The translations under genes and the position numbers were made by a program. Shown here piece by piece: positions 26,894-40,691 of a stretch of DNA of 64,000 bases. The stretch's first letter is position 1. Each line of letters begins with the position of its first letter. The notes beneath the pieces are model-generated. The model worked only from the letters and a program-made list of their open reading frames with translations, was not told the DNA's origin and ran no database searches. Source of the DNA: Vibrio alfacsensis (lineage in GTDB: Bacteria > Pseudomonadota > Gammaproteobacteria > Enterobacterales > Vibrionaceae); NCBI RefSeq assembly GCF_003544875.1, contig NZ_CP032094.1, positions 1,426,001 through 1,490,000 of the forward strand, given 5' to 3'.

Positions 26894-28957
26894 TTATTTG
26901 TCCCGCCCTACAAACGCGATCACCACTTTGTCGTTCCCTAACGAACGTGAGAACACATACGCATTCTCTTGTTCAATGACTTGATGTGTCCCTGCACCTA
27001 TCGCTGGGTGCGCTTGGCGGAATTGACCTAATGTCTGCCAATGCTTGAGTAATGCTTGCTTCTCATCGGACAAAGTCCAAACCATGTCAGATCGCGTACC
27101 TTGGTGGAAATCATCCGCGTAGGGGCCAATGTTGCGCCCGACTTCATCGCCATAATACACCTGCACTGCACCTGGGCTTAATAACAATGCATTCGCCGCA
27201 TTACGCTGTATTCCATAGTCTTTAAAGCGGGAGAAGAATAGCTCTGTATCATGTGATGACATGTAGCTCACAGGATTAAAATCTTTCTCGTTAGCGATTG
27301 TGTTTGCGTAACTTTGGTAGGTGTCTGCCATTTGGCTGAAACACGCCGCACCTTTGTCTAGCTTCTTCTGCATATCGAAGTTAATCAAAGCATCAAAACC
27401 ATCGTCAAAATATGGGCTGCGATACGCAGTGTGCCCCCACACTTCGCCCATCATCCAAAATGGCTGACCCGATTTTCCATTTTCTTTGCGCCACTGCTCA
27501 AGGCTGCTTGATGCCTCTTCTTTTAAACGCTTCCAGACATCACTTTCAACGTGCTTCACTGTATCAACACGATAGCCATCAATACCAAAGCGTTTCACCC
27601 AGTCAGTTTGCCACTCAATTAAGTAATCGGAGACGGTGTAATTGTCACGGGCTTCTACACGAGTGCCCGGGTTATCCAAGAGCCACTGCGCTGGTTTTAC
27701 TGCTTTGTCTGATTCAGTGATAAAGTCAGGCAAACCCGCCAATGACGTGGTGATGTCGCTGCTGCCAGGTGCAGGATAACCCGGTAAACCGGTTCTTACC
27801 CAGTCACCGCCCCACCATTTGACCCAATTTGAACTTTGGTAATCGATATTCTGGTGGTAGCTATGCCAGTTCTCACCCGTTTTTGGTTGCCAGTCGCGCC
27901 ATTGCTTAGGCAAGTCAGCGCTTGGCTTTAATACTTCAATGCCGTCAAACTGTAAATCCGCCAAGGTTGCGTAACCGGTGTGGTTAACAACCGCATCCAT
28001 CAGGACTTTAAGACCACGTTTGTGCGCCTCTTCCACCAGCATTTTTAGATCGTTTTCGTTGCCGAAGTTTTCATCAATCTTGGTGAAATCACGCGTCCAG
28101 TAACCGTGGTAAGCGTAAAATGGGAATGAACCGCTATCGCCGCCACCCACAAAACCGTGCACTTGCTCGACGATTGGCGATAGCCAAATGGCGTCTGTAC
28201 CTAGGCTCTTGATGTAATCTAGCTTTTCGATTACACCTTTTAGATCACCACCGTGGAAAGTACCGATCTCTTCTTTGCCGTCTTTCTTACGCCCATAGCT
28301 ATTGTCATTGCTCGTATCGGCATTGTTGAAACGGTCGACCATCACAAAGTAAATATTGGCATTGCGGTAGTCGAACGGTACCGCTTCTTTGGTTTTCTTC
28401 ACCGGCTCTAGCAGCACTAAGCCGCCGGAATCTTTACTTGGCGTCAGTGATACTTGTTGATCTTTTACTTCCACCATCTGACCAGAGTAAGCATCACGTA
28501 ACTTCGTGCCATCAGGGAAACTATTACCTAGCGCAATAGTGACTTCGCCGCCTTGGTACGCCTCACATTGCACCTGTGGAATTGGGCGTTTGAATTCTGT
28601 CTTGGCAGCTTTCTTCGGTTCACGCTTAAAACGCAGTGTTTTCGCTTCCGCATCAAAAGCAAAGGAGTAATCGCCGGTAAAGCGGATTTTTAACGGCAGC
28701 TCAGTGGGTTTACCGCAGTTCAGTGCGATGGGTTTGTTGAATTTGACTTTCTGGCCATCGGGCGCAATACAGTCACCCTCAACACCCGTAATTTTGAGTG
28801 TATAACCGTCTTTGGTTAAAGGCACTACCAGAGGTTGCTCTGCACTTAAAGGAAAATCACGGCTGTTGGTCGTGGTAGATATGGTGATATTTGGCTCAGC
28901 GATGGCACTTGCCGATGCAAGCAATAAAGTCGTAGTTATCAGATTCAGTTTCATCAT
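26894..28957 (-). CDS. malS: Periplasmic alpha-amylase MalS
   Basis: Cleaves maltodextrins in the periplasm, releasing maltohexaose for uptake. The 687-residue protein matches E. coli MalS (676) along its length: signal peptide to about residue 20, an N-terminal beta domain, then GH13 catalysis with NIYFVMVDRFNN, VVNHTGYATLADL, the nucleophile Asp in GIDGYRVDTVKH, the acid/base Glu in FWMMGEVWGH and the third Asp in SSHDTELF. The start is 28957 or the adjacent ATG at 28954. The operator-like features at 29055-29105 lie upstream. Monocistronic with its own terminator. Confidence 0.95.
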   Translation of the reverse strand: MMKLNLITTTLLLASASAIAEPNITISTTTNSRDFPLSAEQPLVVPLTKDGYTLKITGVEGDCIAPDGQKVKFNKPIALNCGKPTELPLKIRFTGDYSFAFDAEAKTLRFKREPKKAAKTEFKRPIPQVQCEAYQGGEVTIALGNSFPDGTKLRDAYSGQMVEVKDQQVSLTPSKDSGGLVLLEPVKKTKEAVPFDYRNANIYFVMVDRFNNADTSNDNSYGRKKDGKEEIGTFHGGDLKGVIEKLDYIKSLGTDAIWLSPIVEQVHGFVGGGDSGSFPFYAYHGYWTRDFTKIDENFGNENDLKMLVEEAHKRGLKVLMDAVVNHTGYATLADLQFDGIEVLKPSADLPKQWRDWQPKTGENWHSYHQNIDYQSSNWVKWWGGDWVRTGLPGYPAPGSSDITTSLAGLPDFITESDKAVKPAQWLLDNPGTRVEARDNYTVSDYLIEWQTDWVKRFGIDGYRVDTVKHVESDVWKRLKEEASSSLEQWRKENGKSGQPFWMMGEVWGHTAYRSPYFDDGFDALINFDMQKKLDKGAACFSQMADTYQSYANTIANEKDFNPVSYMSSHDTELFFSRFKDYGIQRNAANALLLSPGAVQVYYGDEVGRNIGPYADDFHQGTRSDMVWTLSDEKQALLKHWQTLGQFRQAHPAIGAGTHQVIEQENAYVFSRSLGNDKVVIAFVGRDK

Positions 28958-29054
28958 TCAGTCCATTGGTTGCGCATGTTTACTGCGCTAAATTATTAGT
29001 TTTATTCACGCTAATACTAAATGGATTAAAAACTGAGCACATCATTCTGAAAGG

Positions 29055-29105
29055 CTACGCCCTAAAGCTTGTGATGCTTCACAATTTGCGTTTATTGGGG
29101 CGTAG
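29055..29105. promoter_or_regulatory. Operator-like elements upstream of malS
   Basis: Two copies of GGGCGTAG (29055-29062 on the minus strand, 29098-29105 on the plus strand) flank a perfect 6-bp-arm palindrome TTGTGA-TGCT-TCACAA (29069-29084). The octamer also occurs in both halves of the malP-malT region. They may be MalT or CRP-family sites; the N4 spacer is unusual for CRP. Confidence 0.4.
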
Positions 29106-29110
29106 TTCTA

Positions 29111-29172
29111 TTTACAAAAATCTGATTTTTAAAGTTTAAAGCTCAAAACTTGAAGCTTAGTAACTTAGAAAC
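29111..29172. repeat. Short degenerate tandem repeat after the mtgA stop
   Basis: Reading leftward from the mtgA stop, a unit of about 8 nt (AGTTTCTA, AGTTACTA, AGCTTCAA) is repeated with drift across about 60 bp. Non-coding. Confidence 0.5.
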
Positions 29173-29847
29173 TTAAAGTTGGACCGTACCAAGGTTACGC
29201 ATTTGTCTCATCGCCCAATTGACACGGTTTATCGTATAAGAGGTTTGTGGGTACACCTTGATTCGATAGGGGTTTGGCAACACCACCGCTAAACGCGCCG
29301 CTTGACGAGCAGATAATCGCTTAGCCGAAATACCGAAGTAATTTTGGGCCGCTGCTTCTGCCCCATAAATTCCTGGTCCAAACTCCACTACGTTTAAATA
29401 CACTTCTAAAATACGTTCTTTCCCCCACATCGCTTCCATTAGCAACGCAAAGTAAAGTTCATAGGCTTTACGAATATAGGAATGAGATGGAAATAGGAAC
29501 ACATTCTTCGCCGTCTGCTGTGTGATGGTACTTGCACCTCTTGATGGACCATTATCTCCAGCTTCAGCGATCACCTTAAATAAGGAGTCAAAATCAACAC
29601 CATAATGCGTCGGAAACTTTTGATCTTCTGTCGCAATGACGGCAAGTTGAATGTTTCTGGAGATATCACTCAACGGTATCCATTCGTGCTGACTGCTTTC
29701 AGGGTAACCTGCAGGTGGTGAAATCCATCGACTGATCTTCCAACCCCAAATTGGCGGGTCAATGAATTTGGCTACACCAACGAGCGCAACAGGCAAGAGT
29801 AGTAGCACTAATAAGATATTGAATAACAGGGATTTTATCTTTCTCAA
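29173..29847 (-). CDS. mtgA: Monofunctional peptidoglycan glycosyltransferase
   Basis: A 224-residue inner-membrane enzyme of family GT51 that polymerises lipid II into glycan strands. One N-terminal membrane anchor (residues about 7-28) is followed by the five GT51 motifs: the catalytic Glu in IATEDQKFPTHYGVD, RGASTITQQTAKN, GKERILEVYLN, EFGPGIYGAEAAAQNYF and the LAVVLPNP end. Length equals MtgA. It sits between glgB and malS without sharing their function. Both sides have terminators or repeats, so it is monocistronic. Confidence 0.96.
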   Translation of the reverse strand: MRKIKSLLFNILLVLLLLPVALVGVAKFIDPPIWGWKISRWISPPAGYPESSQHEWIPLSDISRNIQLAVIATEDQKFPTHYGVDFDSLFKVIAEAGDNGPSRGASTITQQTAKNVFLFPSHSYIRKAYELYFALLMEAMWGKERILEVYLNVVEFGPGIYGAEAAAQNYFGISAKRLSARQAARLAVVLPNPYRIKVYPQTSYTINRVNWAMRQMRNLGTVQL

Positions 29848-29927
29848 AGTCCGAGCTAACCTGATGTCATAAAATAATATGTGCAGTATAGAGTATGCCG
29901 CTTGTTAATGATTAACAACAGTTGGTC

Positions 29928-29960
29928 AAAAAAAGCCCGATTTACAATGTAAAGCGGGCT
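29928..29960 (-). terminator. Terminator of glgB
   Basis: On the minus strand AGCCCG-C-TTTACA pairs with TGTAAA-T-CGGGCT, followed by TTTTTT, just after the glgB stop. Confidence 0.93.
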
Positions 29961-29995
29961 CGATATTAACTAAAACTGCACTAAGTATTTTTATT

Positions 29996-32173
29996 TCAGT
30001 AACTTATAAAAACTGTAGAAAGTGGCGGTAGGCGTAATTCAATAGATTGAGGCAGAGATTCACTCTCCACTTCTTCCGTTGCTACGGTAGTCAGCACTTC
30101 AAAATCACTTCCGCCGTATTTTGCATCATCGGTGTTCAGAAGAAGTTCATACTCGCCTTCCTTTGGAACACCCAAACGGAAACGCTCGTGTGGTACTGGC
30201 GTGAAGTTACTGATCACCAGTACACGCTCACCATCTTGACTGATGCGCTCATGCGCTAAAATGCTCGCATCCGCTTCATCTTGTAAACGCCACTCAAAAC
30301 CAGCAGGTAAGCAATCTTGATCATGCATCGCCGCTTCATTGCGGTATAAATGGTTCAAGTCACGAATCAATGTCTGCACACCGTTATGACGACCAAACTC
30401 CAACAAGAACCATTGCAACTGATCATCATGGTTCCACTCAGCGGTTTGACCAAGCTCTGCTCCCATGAAGTTCAGCTTCTTACCCGGTTGGCCGTACATG
30501 TAACCGAAGTAAGCACGTAGGTTCGCTGTTTGTTGCCACTCATCACCCGGCATCTTGTTATGGATAGAGCCTTTGCCGTACACCACTTCATCATGAGATA
30601 GCGACAGTACATAATTCTCGCTGTGTGCGTAAACAAGCGGAAACGTGATGGTGTTGTGATGGTATTTGCGGTGAACTGGATCTTCTTGGATGTAAGAAAG
30701 ACTATCGTGCATCCAACCCATATTCCACTTAAAGCCAAAGCCTAAACCACCCATAAATGTCGGTGCAGATACACCCGGGAACGCGGTTGATTCTTCTGCA
30801 ATGGTCATCGCATTCGGGAAGTGCTTGTACACTTCTTCGTTCATCCATTTCAGCGTTGCGATAGCATCGTAGTTCTCATTACCACCGTCTACGTTCGGGA
30901 TCCACTGATCGTGGCTACGTGAGTAATCAAGGTAAAGCATTGAAGCGACTGCATCAACGCGGATGCCATCAATATGGAATTGCTCGAACCAATATAGCGC
31001 GTTAGACACTAGGAAGCGACGTACATGCTCACGACCTAAATCGTAGATGTAAGAGTTCCAGTCTTGGTGCCAACCACGACGAGGATCTGGATCGTGGAAC
31101 AGTGGCGTACCATCAAAGTTCGCTAAGCCATGATCATCCGATGGGAAGTGCGCAGGTACCCAATCCAGTACCACGCCCAATCCAGCTTGGTGACACGCAT
31201 CAACGAAAAACTTGAAGTCATCTGGAGATCCATAACGACTCGTCGGTGCAAATAAGCCTACCGGTTGGTAGCCCCAAGAGCCAAAGAACGGATGTTCAGA
31301 AACGGGCATGAGCTCAACGTGGGTGTAGCCCATGTCTACAAGGTAAGGGACTAACTCAGCGGCTAGTTCACGGTAGTTTAGAAAGTCACCATCTTCGTTG
31401 CGTTTCCAAGAACCGGCGTGCAGTTCGTAAAAAGACAAGGCCTCGTCGCGCTTTTGCGTCACTGGACGGTTTTGCCATTTCTCATCTTGCCATTGGTAAC
31501 GGTTGTGATCGTATGTGATCGACGCAAATGACGGGTATTGCTCTGAGTAGAAGCCCCAAGGGTCTTGTTTATGAGGAAGCCCTTCCCCATTTGGCCCTTT
31601 GAGCTCAAATTTGTATTGTACGCCCTCTTCCAAACCAGGAATGAACAAGCCCCAGATACCGTAGTCTAGGCGCTGCATTGGATGGCGACGACCATCCCAC
31701 TGGTTAAAGCTACCCACTAGGCTGATTGCAGAAGCATGAGGTGCGTAAACAAGGAAACGAACACCAGAGATGTTTTTACCACCACGTTCAAGTGTCACAA
31801 ATTGTGAACCCATGTAGCGGTACATATCTTTTGGCGTATGCAGGTGCTCGTATTCTTGATAAATATTGTGGTATTGATAAGGGTCATCAACAAGCTGTTC
31901 TACGCCATCCCAATCCACCGCTAATTGGTAATGTGTGAGGTGTAAATCTCGCTTTTCTTTTAAAACAAAACTACTGTCACCATCGCGATTTAATTCGACG
32001 CGAGGCTCTCCGTCAATAACCAACTCAACCTTATCCGCACCCGGCATCCAAACTCTCAATGAGCCAGTGTCGTCGTTTGCAAAAGGACCTAATGTTGCGA
32101 ACGGATCTGAGTAAGCCGCCTCAGCGAGTAGTTCATAGGCGCGTTTGTGGTTCTTCTTTACCTTAATTTTCAA
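29996..32173 (-). CDS. glgB: 1,4-alpha-glucan branching enzyme
   Basis: Introduces alpha-1,6 branches into glycogen in the cytoplasm. The 725-residue GH13_9/CBM48 enzyme has an N-terminal extra domain, CBM48 around residues 120-220 ([20 protein letters not shown]) and the catalytic barrel with the nucleophile Asp in [14 protein letters not shown], acid/base Glu in [11 protein letters not shown] and Asp in [12 protein letters not shown]. It starts at TTG at 32173, supported by AGGAGA 5 nt upstream. It lies downstream of malQ, separated by 259 bp and a terminator, so probably its own transcript. No glgA or glgC is nearby. Confidence 0.97.
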   Translation of the reverse strand: MKIKVKKNHKRAYELLAEAAYSDPFATLGPFANDDTGSLRVWMPGADKVELVIDGEPRVELNRDGDSSFVLKEKRDLHLTHYQLAVDWDGVEQLVDDPYQYHNIYQEYEHLHTPKDMYRYMGSQFVTLERGGKNISGVRFLVYAPHASAISLVGSFNQWDGRRHPMQRLDYGIWGLFIPGLEEGVQYKFELKGPNGEGLPHKQDPWGFYSEQYPSFASITYDHNRYQWQDEKWQNRPVTQKRDEALSFYELHAGSWKRNEDGDFLNYRELAAELVPYLVDMGYTHVELMPVSEHPFFGSWGYQPVGLFAPTSRYGSPDDFKFFVDACHQAGLGVVLDWVPAHFPSDDHGLANFDGTPLFHDPDPRRGWHQDWNSYIYDLGREHVRRFLVSNALYWFEQFHIDGIRVDAVASMLYLDYSRSHDQWIPNVDGGNENYDAIATLKWMNEEVYKHFPNAMTIAEESTAFPGVSAPTFMGGLGFGFKWNMGWMHDSLSYIQEDPVHRKYHHNTITFPLVYAHSENYVLSLSHDEVVYGKGSIHNKMPGDEWQQTANLRAYFGYMYGQPGKKLNFMGAELGQTAEWNHDDQLQWFLLEFGRHNGVQTLIRDLNHLYRNEAAMHDQDCLPAGFEWRLQDEADASILAHERISQDGERVLVISNFTPVPHERFRLGVPKEGEYELLLNTDDAKYGGSDFEVLTTVATEEVESESLPQSIELRLPPLSTVFISY

Positions 32174-32299
32174 ATCTTTCTCCTAGCACCGATATTCTCC
32201 TTATGGATTTTGAACATCGGATTTCCACAGCCAAACGTTGTGAACTCACATAAAAGACTGAGTTTTATTTTTCTATGAATAAAACCGCGTCAAAACAAA

Positions 32300-32322
32300 A
32301 TGCCCGCTATTGTTGCGGGCAT
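32300..32322 (-). terminator. Terminator of malQ
   Basis: ATGCCCGC / GCGGGCAT with a 7-nt loop, followed on the minus strand by TTTTGTTTTG, 111 nt after the malQ stop. Confidence 0.85.
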
Positions 32323-32432
32323 AATAACGGTACTCCATCCTAACGGATTGTGCCGATTTTTTGAGTGACCTAGGCTGTACTTTGCCACCTCAGTATCATT
32401 ATTTTTACCAATACTCAGTCACTCAATCCATC

Positions 32433-34613
32433 TTATTTGCTCGCTTGCGCTCGCACTTCCGTTAAACGTTTTGAAATACGATTGACGTCTTCACGGCTGA
32501 AGATTTCATCTAGGTTCATCGACAGTTTACGACGCCAGTTTGGATACTCATCAACAGTACCTGGTATGTTGACTGGTTGCTCCATTTCTAGCCAGTCTTC
32601 TAACTGAACGCTGAGCAGAGCAGAATCGCCAGCAGCAACGTGCAGTTGAAGCGCTTCACTCAAGAAAGAGTCCATCGGAACATATTGAGCGTCATGACCA
32701 ATATTCTCAGGCAAGTAACCGTGCCAACGAACGCTGTCTAGGATGCCTTGCTTGCACTTAAGACGGTCATTAAACAGACCTTCCAGTTGCTGCTCATCTG
32801 GGTATAGACCGATCTCACGGCCCATCTTCAAGTCATCGCAGTGCCAGAAGCCACGTAGGGTCGGCATGTCATGCGTACACAGTGCCGACATAGACTGCTC
32901 GGCGTAATGCTTAGGAGAAATAAAGCCGCCATCGTCTTTTGATGTTTCGAAGAAAAATACCTTGTAAGAATGCACACCAGCATCACGTAAGATATCTACG
33001 ATCTCATCTGGCACCGTCCCCAAATCTTCACCGATAACAGAACACTGATGACGGTGCGATTCAAGAGCTAGGATCGCTAGCATGTCTTCAACTGGGTAGT
33101 AAAGGTATGCACCTTCTGTCGCTTTCTCACCTTTTGGAATCCACCAAAGGCGTAAAAGGCCTAGCACGTGGTCAATACGCAGTGCACCACAATGCTTCAT
33201 ATTTGCGCGAAGTAGCTTAACGTATGCATCGTAACCCGTAGCTTGCAGCACTTGTGGGTTAAGCGGAGGTAACCCCCAGTTTTGACCAAGTGGACCAAGA
33301 ACATCTGGTGGCGCACCAATGCTTGCATCCATCACAAGGTTACCCTCATCGGCCCACGTTTCACTGCCCGAATCGGCAACACCAACGGCAAGGTCACGGT
33401 ATAAACCAACCGACATGCCTTTTTCTTCCGCTAGCGCTTGCGCTTCTTTGATTTGATCATCAGCAATCCACTGCAAGTACATGTACAGGTGCACACGCTC
33501 TTGATTATCTTTGATGTATTTCTGAGTGGCCGAAGAGTCGAATGTACGGAATTTCTCTGGGAATACTGGCCAACCCCACATGCTTGAGTCTTCAGCATGC
33601 AACTCACCATGCAGCGCATCAAATGCTGCTTGGTGAAGTAGGCTATCACCGCCGAGCTCAACGAATTCTAGGAATGCACGAGCACGATCCGTGTTCTTGT
33701 CTAGATGGCGAGCTTTAAACTCACTAAATAGCAGTGGCAGAATGCTCATCTTGAGCTCAGACACTTCGGTGTAATTTACCCAGTGTGATTCACGAGCTTT
33801 TTGTAGACGTTGTTGGAACTCAGCGCTGCCAACACGTTGCTGAGCTTCTGCACTTAACGCGAATTCAGGCACAGAACTGACGTCAATGTACATGATGTTC
33901 AACCAACGACGAGAAGACGGGCTGTATGGGCTCGCACCTTCTGGATTCGCAGGGAACAATGAGTGAATTGGGTTCAAACCGATGAAGTCACCACCACGAG
34001 ATGCGATGTCGCTTACCAACTGTTTAAGGTCGCCAAAGTCACCGATACCCCAGTTGTGCTGAGTGCGCAGCGTATAAAGCTGAATACTAGGACCCCATAG
34101 TTTTTTATGGTTCTCTAGCGCATCTTGTTTGAAACACGCTTTCGGTGTGATGATCAATGACATTTCGTACGGCGTTTTGCGACGCTTACGGCTGATGATC
34201 AGTTTGTGGTAACCCCATGCCAAGTTCTTTGGCAATTCAAACACTAGAGGGCCACCCTCTGCTCGCTCATCACGAACAATTTGAGACTGAAGGTAGCCTT
34301 CAAGTACCTCTCCTTGTTCTGTTTCTAAACGCCAGTTAAATTCGCTCTCACGAGCACTCATGCCTAGGTTTAGTTCTACTTCAATAGCATCGCCATCGCG
34401 CAAAACAAGAACAGGGGCTAGTACATCTTTCTTATGCTTTTTCTCTGCTGAAGCCAATAGCTTCTCATCGCTGCTCGTATCGTAGCCAAGTGAAGTGAGC
34501 AAGCGGCGCAGTGTCTCTTCTGAAACTTTTGCCTCGTCTCCCCACGCGCTGACGTAGCTATCAGCTAAACGTGCCATGTCTGCGACTTTCTTTAATGCTG
34601 TTTGTTGTTTCAT
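32433..34613 (-). CDS. malQ: 4-alpha-glucanotransferase (amylomaltase)
   Basis: Disproportionates maltose and maltodextrins in the cytoplasm, producing glucose and longer dextrins for MalP. The 726-residue GH77 protein carries an N-terminal extension typical of enterobacterial and Vibrio MalQ, then the catalytic Asp in ALRIDHVLGLLRLW, the Glu in VIGEDLGTVPDE and the Asp in CTHDMPTLRGFW. The ATG at 34613 is selected over an earlier one because GGAGA lies 5 nt upstream. Second gene of a malP-malQ operon; a GC-rich hairpin at 34686-34715 without T-tract lies between. Confidence 0.97.
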   Translation of the reverse strand: MKQQTALKKVADMARLADSYVSAWGDEAKVSEETLRRLLTSLGYDTSSDEKLLASAEKKHKKDVLAPVLVLRDGDAIEVELNLGMSARESEFNWRLETEQGEVLEGYLQSQIVRDERAEGGPLVFELPKNLAWGYHKLIISRKRRKTPYEMSLIITPKACFKQDALENHKKLWGPSIQLYTLRTQHNWGIGDFGDLKQLVSDIASRGGDFIGLNPIHSLFPANPEGASPYSPSSRRWLNIMYIDVSSVPEFALSAEAQQRVGSAEFQQRLQKARESHWVNYTEVSELKMSILPLLFSEFKARHLDKNTDRARAFLEFVELGGDSLLHQAAFDALHGELHAEDSSMWGWPVFPEKFRTFDSSATQKYIKDNQERVHLYMYLQWIADDQIKEAQALAEEKGMSVGLYRDLAVGVADSGSETWADEGNLVMDASIGAPPDVLGPLGQNWGLPPLNPQVLQATGYDAYVKLLRANMKHCGALRIDHVLGLLRLWWIPKGEKATEGAYLYYPVEDMLAILALESHRHQCSVIGEDLGTVPDEIVDILRDAGVHSYKVFFFETSKDDGGFISPKHYAEQSMSALCTHDMPTLRGFWHCDDLKMGREIGLYPDEQQLEGLFNDRLKCKQGILDSVRWHGYLPENIGHDAQYVPMDSFLSEALQLHVAAGDSALLSVQLEDWLEMEQPVNIPGTVDEYPNWRRKLSMNLDEIFSREDVNRISKRLTEVRAQASK

Positions 34614-34685
34614 CGCTTTCTCCGAAGGTAATACCAACACCTTCCATGTAGGGTTTTATTGTTATCAATAACTGATCTTTGAAAT

Positions 34686-34715
34686 GACCAAAGGTAGCGC
34701 TCGGCTACCTTGGTC
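34686..34715 (-). promoter_or_regulatory. Intergenic hairpin between malP and malQ
   Basis: GACCAAAGGTAGC and GCTACCTTGGTC pair with one bulge. No T-tract follows on the minus strand, so it more likely protects the malP end of the message or slows decay than terminates. Confidence 0.55.
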
Positions 34716-34727
34716 TTAACTCTGGTT

Positions 34728-37181
<2,454 letters not shown>

Positions 37182-37249
37182 TAAGAAATTCTCACGTCAT
37201 TTAGTAATTCATCTGCCATACATCGTGCATTTCCCACTGTGAATAAACA

Positions 37250-37295
37250 TCCTCCTATTTCTCATCCTTTGTGGGAGGAGGACGGAGGGCGTAGA
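37250..37295. promoter_or_regulatory. Cluster of MalT-box-like sequences at the malP promoter
   Basis: TGGGAGGAGG (37273-37282, plus) matches the MalT box GGGGAGGAGG at nine of ten positions. Weaker minus-strand matches are AAGGATGAGA (37261-37270) and TAGGAGGATG (37249-37258). GGGCGTAG follows at 37288-37295. The grouping of sites in both directions about 70-115 bp from malP fits a MalT-activated promoter. Confidence 0.6.
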
Positions 37296-37357
37296 GGGAG
37301 AAAGCTTGTAAAGTTAGTGATCCAAATCTCAACAAGGCTCCTTTAAGCACTTTTCTT

Positions 37358-37373
37358 AGTGATTCGGATCACA
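37358..37373. promoter_or_regulatory. CRP-like site between malP and malT
   Basis: AGTGA-TTCGGA-TCACA, nine of ten core positions, 177 nt from malP and about 370 nt from malT. Consistent with CRP control of maltose genes. Confidence 0.6.
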
Positions 37374-37536
37374 GTGAACTCTGAGAAAGACTAAATATTG
37401 TTCATGACGTTTTTATTTTCCTTTTTAATCTTGTGTAAAAGTGTCTCATTGATCACATTTCAATTTCTAACATCGATAAATTCTCCGTAATAGATGTGCA
37501 ACTCGATCTACACCAGATCAATACTTGCGACGCAAA

Positions 37537-37552
37537 AGTGACCAATATCACA
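37537..37552 (+). promoter_or_regulatory. CRP-like site upstream of malT
   Basis: AGTGA-CCAATA-TCACA, nine of ten core positions, about 193 nt before the malT start. A GGGCGTAG octamer lies at 37559-37566 beside it. E. coli malT is also CRP-activated. Confidence 0.6.
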
Positions 37553-37744
37553 AATACAGGGCGTAGTTGGTGGCATTTTCAGCAACTCTTGAGAATTAGG
37601 AAGTGGATCAAAGTAAGAGGCAATTCTGATGTCGTAACATCCAAAGCGACTCATGACGCTGTACAATTTTCACACAGAACAAATTTAATCTTGTGAGTCT
37701 CTTTTAAGTTTCGCTAGCTCAAAAAATTAAGGACAGAATAAATA

Positions 37745-40449
37745 ATGTGGATTCCATCTAAACTGACTCGTCCAGGTCGCCTACATAATGCAATCGTACG
37801 ACCGCGAGTATTGGACTTACTACAACAAGCGCCTTACTACAAATTAGTGCTATTTCGCTCGCCTGCTGGTTACGGAAAAACCACCATGGCAGCTCAGTGG
37901 TTATCAGATAAGCCCAATGTGGGCTGGTATAGCATCGACGACAGTGATAACGATGGTTTTCGCTTCGTAAACTACCTACTGCAAGCATTGAATAAAGCCA
38001 CAAACTACAACTGCTCAAATGCGCAAAAGCTTGCCGAGAAACGTCAGTTCTCTTCATTACGCTCATTATTTAGCGAAGTTTTCGCTGAAATGTCCGACTT
38101 TCAACACGAGTGTTATGTTGTATTGGATGATTACCATTTGGTCACCAACGACGAAATTCATGAGTCCATGCGATTTTTCTTAAAACACATGCCCGACAAC
38201 CTAACGGTAGTAGTAACAAGTCGTGCAGCACCACCACTTGGCACTGCAAACTTGCGTGTCCGTGATTTAATGATCGAAATCGGCAATGAAATGTTGGCAT
38301 TCGATACAGAAGAAACGACGCGCTTTTTTAATCAGCGCATCACCGATGGTATCGATGAAGACATGGCAAACAATCTACGCACCTATGTCGAGGGTTGGCC
38401 GTCTGCGTTACAGTTGATAGCACTTCAAGCACAACATCAAAATCGCACCTTAGCGCAAACCGTCGAATCAGTTTCTCAATTTAATCACGCGCATCTATGG
38501 GATTACTTAGTCGAAGAAGTCTTTGATTTACTCGACAACGAAACCCGCCACTTTTTAATGCAAGTGTCTGTTCTCGATCACTTTAATGACGAACTAGTCT
38601 TCGCTTTGACTCAACGTGAAGATGCGCTAGGAATGATTGAGTCACTTAACCGTTATGGTTTATTTATCTACCCTCTAGAGGGAGAGCAGAACTGGTTCCG
38701 CTTCCACAATTTGTTTGGTGAGTTCTTATCGCACGAACGTTTAGCCCGCATTCCGCAACAAGAAAAGATTTACATCGCAATGCAGCGGTCGCTTGGCTAA
38801 AACAAAATCCCCACCAAGCTATTCACCATGCGCAGAAGTCGAGCGATACCGACTTGATCGTGGAAATTCTAAACGAATTTGGTTGGAAGATGTTTAATCA
38901 AGGTGAGCTAACCACCCTCGAAGAAGCGATCAATCAACTGGATAGAGAACTGTTATTCAGCCACCCTAAGCTGTCCATGTTACGTGCATGGTTAGCGCAA
39001 AGCCAACACCGCTACAATCAAGTTGGAGAGCTACTAGCGGAGGCAGAAGAAGAGCATCAAAAACGTAATATTGAACTCGATTCAGGTTATCAAGGTCAAG
39101 CGAATGCACTTTTAGCTCAGGTTGCTATCAACAGTAACCAACCAGAGCGCGCTTTAGAGTTGGCAGAACTGGCACTCAGCCAATTGGATCCCACCGTATA
39201 TCGTAGCCGCATTGTCGCGACCTCTGTTGTGGGTGAAGTAAACCACGTACTCGGAAAACTCGACCGCGCCCTGCCAATGATGCAGCAAACAGAAAAACTT
39301 GCTCGCCAATACCAAGTTTACCATCAAGCTCTGTGGGCAATTCTGCAACAAAGTGAAATCATGATTGCGCAAGGTTACGTTCAAGCAGCATACGAACTGC
39401 AAGATTCCGCATTCCGCCTTATCGAAGATCAGCAATTACAACATGTTCCTCTTCATGAGTTCTTACTGCGTATTCGTGCACAAGTGCTCTGGTGCTGGAA
39501 CCGTTTGGATGAAGCGGAAGAATGTGCATACAAGGGGCTACAAATTCTTGAAAACCACTCTCCTAGTAAGCATTTACACAGTTACTCAATGCTTGCACGC
39601 ATTGCCATTGGTCGAGGGGAGTTGGACAAAGCGGGTAAGTTTATCGAACATATCCAACATTTGATGAAGCAGTCCATTTACCACGTCGATTGGACAGCAA
39701 ACGCATCCCTTTCATTGATATTGTTCTGGCAAGCACGCGGAAATACTGAAGCCATTCAAGAATGGTTAGACACTGCTGTTCGCCCCGAATCCGCTTGCAA
39801 CCACTTTCAACAATTGCAATGGCGCAATATTGTGCGCGCTCACATCAACTTGGGTCAGTACGATGAAGCTCGTCAAGCACTTACATTCTTGAAAAGTGAA
39901 GCGCACCGAACCAGTTTGATTACCGATACCAACCGAAACCTTGTCGTAGAAGCGGTATTTGCAGCCCGTCAAAAAGATGAAGAGCAAGCCAAAGCGCTAC
40001 TAAAAGAAGCATTAGTGATGACGAACCAAACCGGAATGGTCGGCAACTTCTTAATTGACGGAGCTACAATTGGTAGCCTATTAGAAAAACTCAGCCTGCG
40101 TCATGAGCTCGGCGATCTTGAACGTCACCGAGCACAACAATTGATGAAAGACATCTCATCCAATCAACGCAGCCGCTCTATTCACTTTGATGAAGACTTC
40201 ATTGAAAAGTTGGTTAACCACCCGAATGTACCAGAGCTAGTACGCACGAGCCCACTGACTCAACGTGAATGGCAAGTTCTTGGATTGATTTATTCTGGGT
40301 TTAGTAACGAGCAGATTGCCCAAGAGCTTGATGTCGCGGGAACCACGATCAAAACGCATATTCGCAACCTGTATCAAAAACTGAATATTGCAAATCGTAA
40401 AGAAGCGATCGTTACAGCGGAGAATTTGTTGCAGTTAATGGGATATTAA
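37745..40449 (+). pseudogene. malT: MalT transcriptional activator, interrupted by a one-base frameshift
   Basis: ATP- and maltotriose-dependent activator of the mal regulon (STAND/LuxR family). The parts are intact but in two frames: 37745-38800 encodes the NTPase (Walker [10 protein letters not shown], Walker [15 protein letters not shown]), and from about 38770 the frame shifted by one encodes [14 protein letters not shown] onward, the tetratricopeptide sensor region and the LuxR-type HTH ([20 protein letters not shown]). The break is near 38765-38770, where GAAAAG would read through with one more A. The two frames together give about 901 residues, exactly the MalT length, so this is a recent mutation or a sequence error. 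If real, the strain should lack MalT activity. Confidence 0.93.
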
Positions 40450-40510
40450 ACACGATAAAATCACCATTTACTGAAGCAAGTAACCTTACTTTAAATGTGA
40501 TTTTTACTAA

Positions 40511-40539
40511 GGGTTGGCGTTATGCGCCAGCCCTTTTTA
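40511..40539 (+). terminator. Intrinsic terminator of malT
   Basis: GGGTTGGCG / CGCCAGCCC (one G-U pair) with a short loop, followed by TTTTT, 62 nt after the malT stop. Confidence 0.9.
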
Positions 40540-40691
40540 TAAAAGAGTGCAAATTGCAAAACAGGTAAGAAACATTTTACATATGCGTAACTTTCATTTT
40601 CGACAGATCATTATTCAAATCATAACTGTGTGCCAAAAGCCAAAATACGCTTTGAAAGCAACGTCTCAACAAAGCATGAATATACAAAGGC

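Noticed and set aside
32233..32246. TGTGA/TCACA pair upstream of glgB as a CRP site
   Set aside because: Spacing between halves is two bases instead of six.
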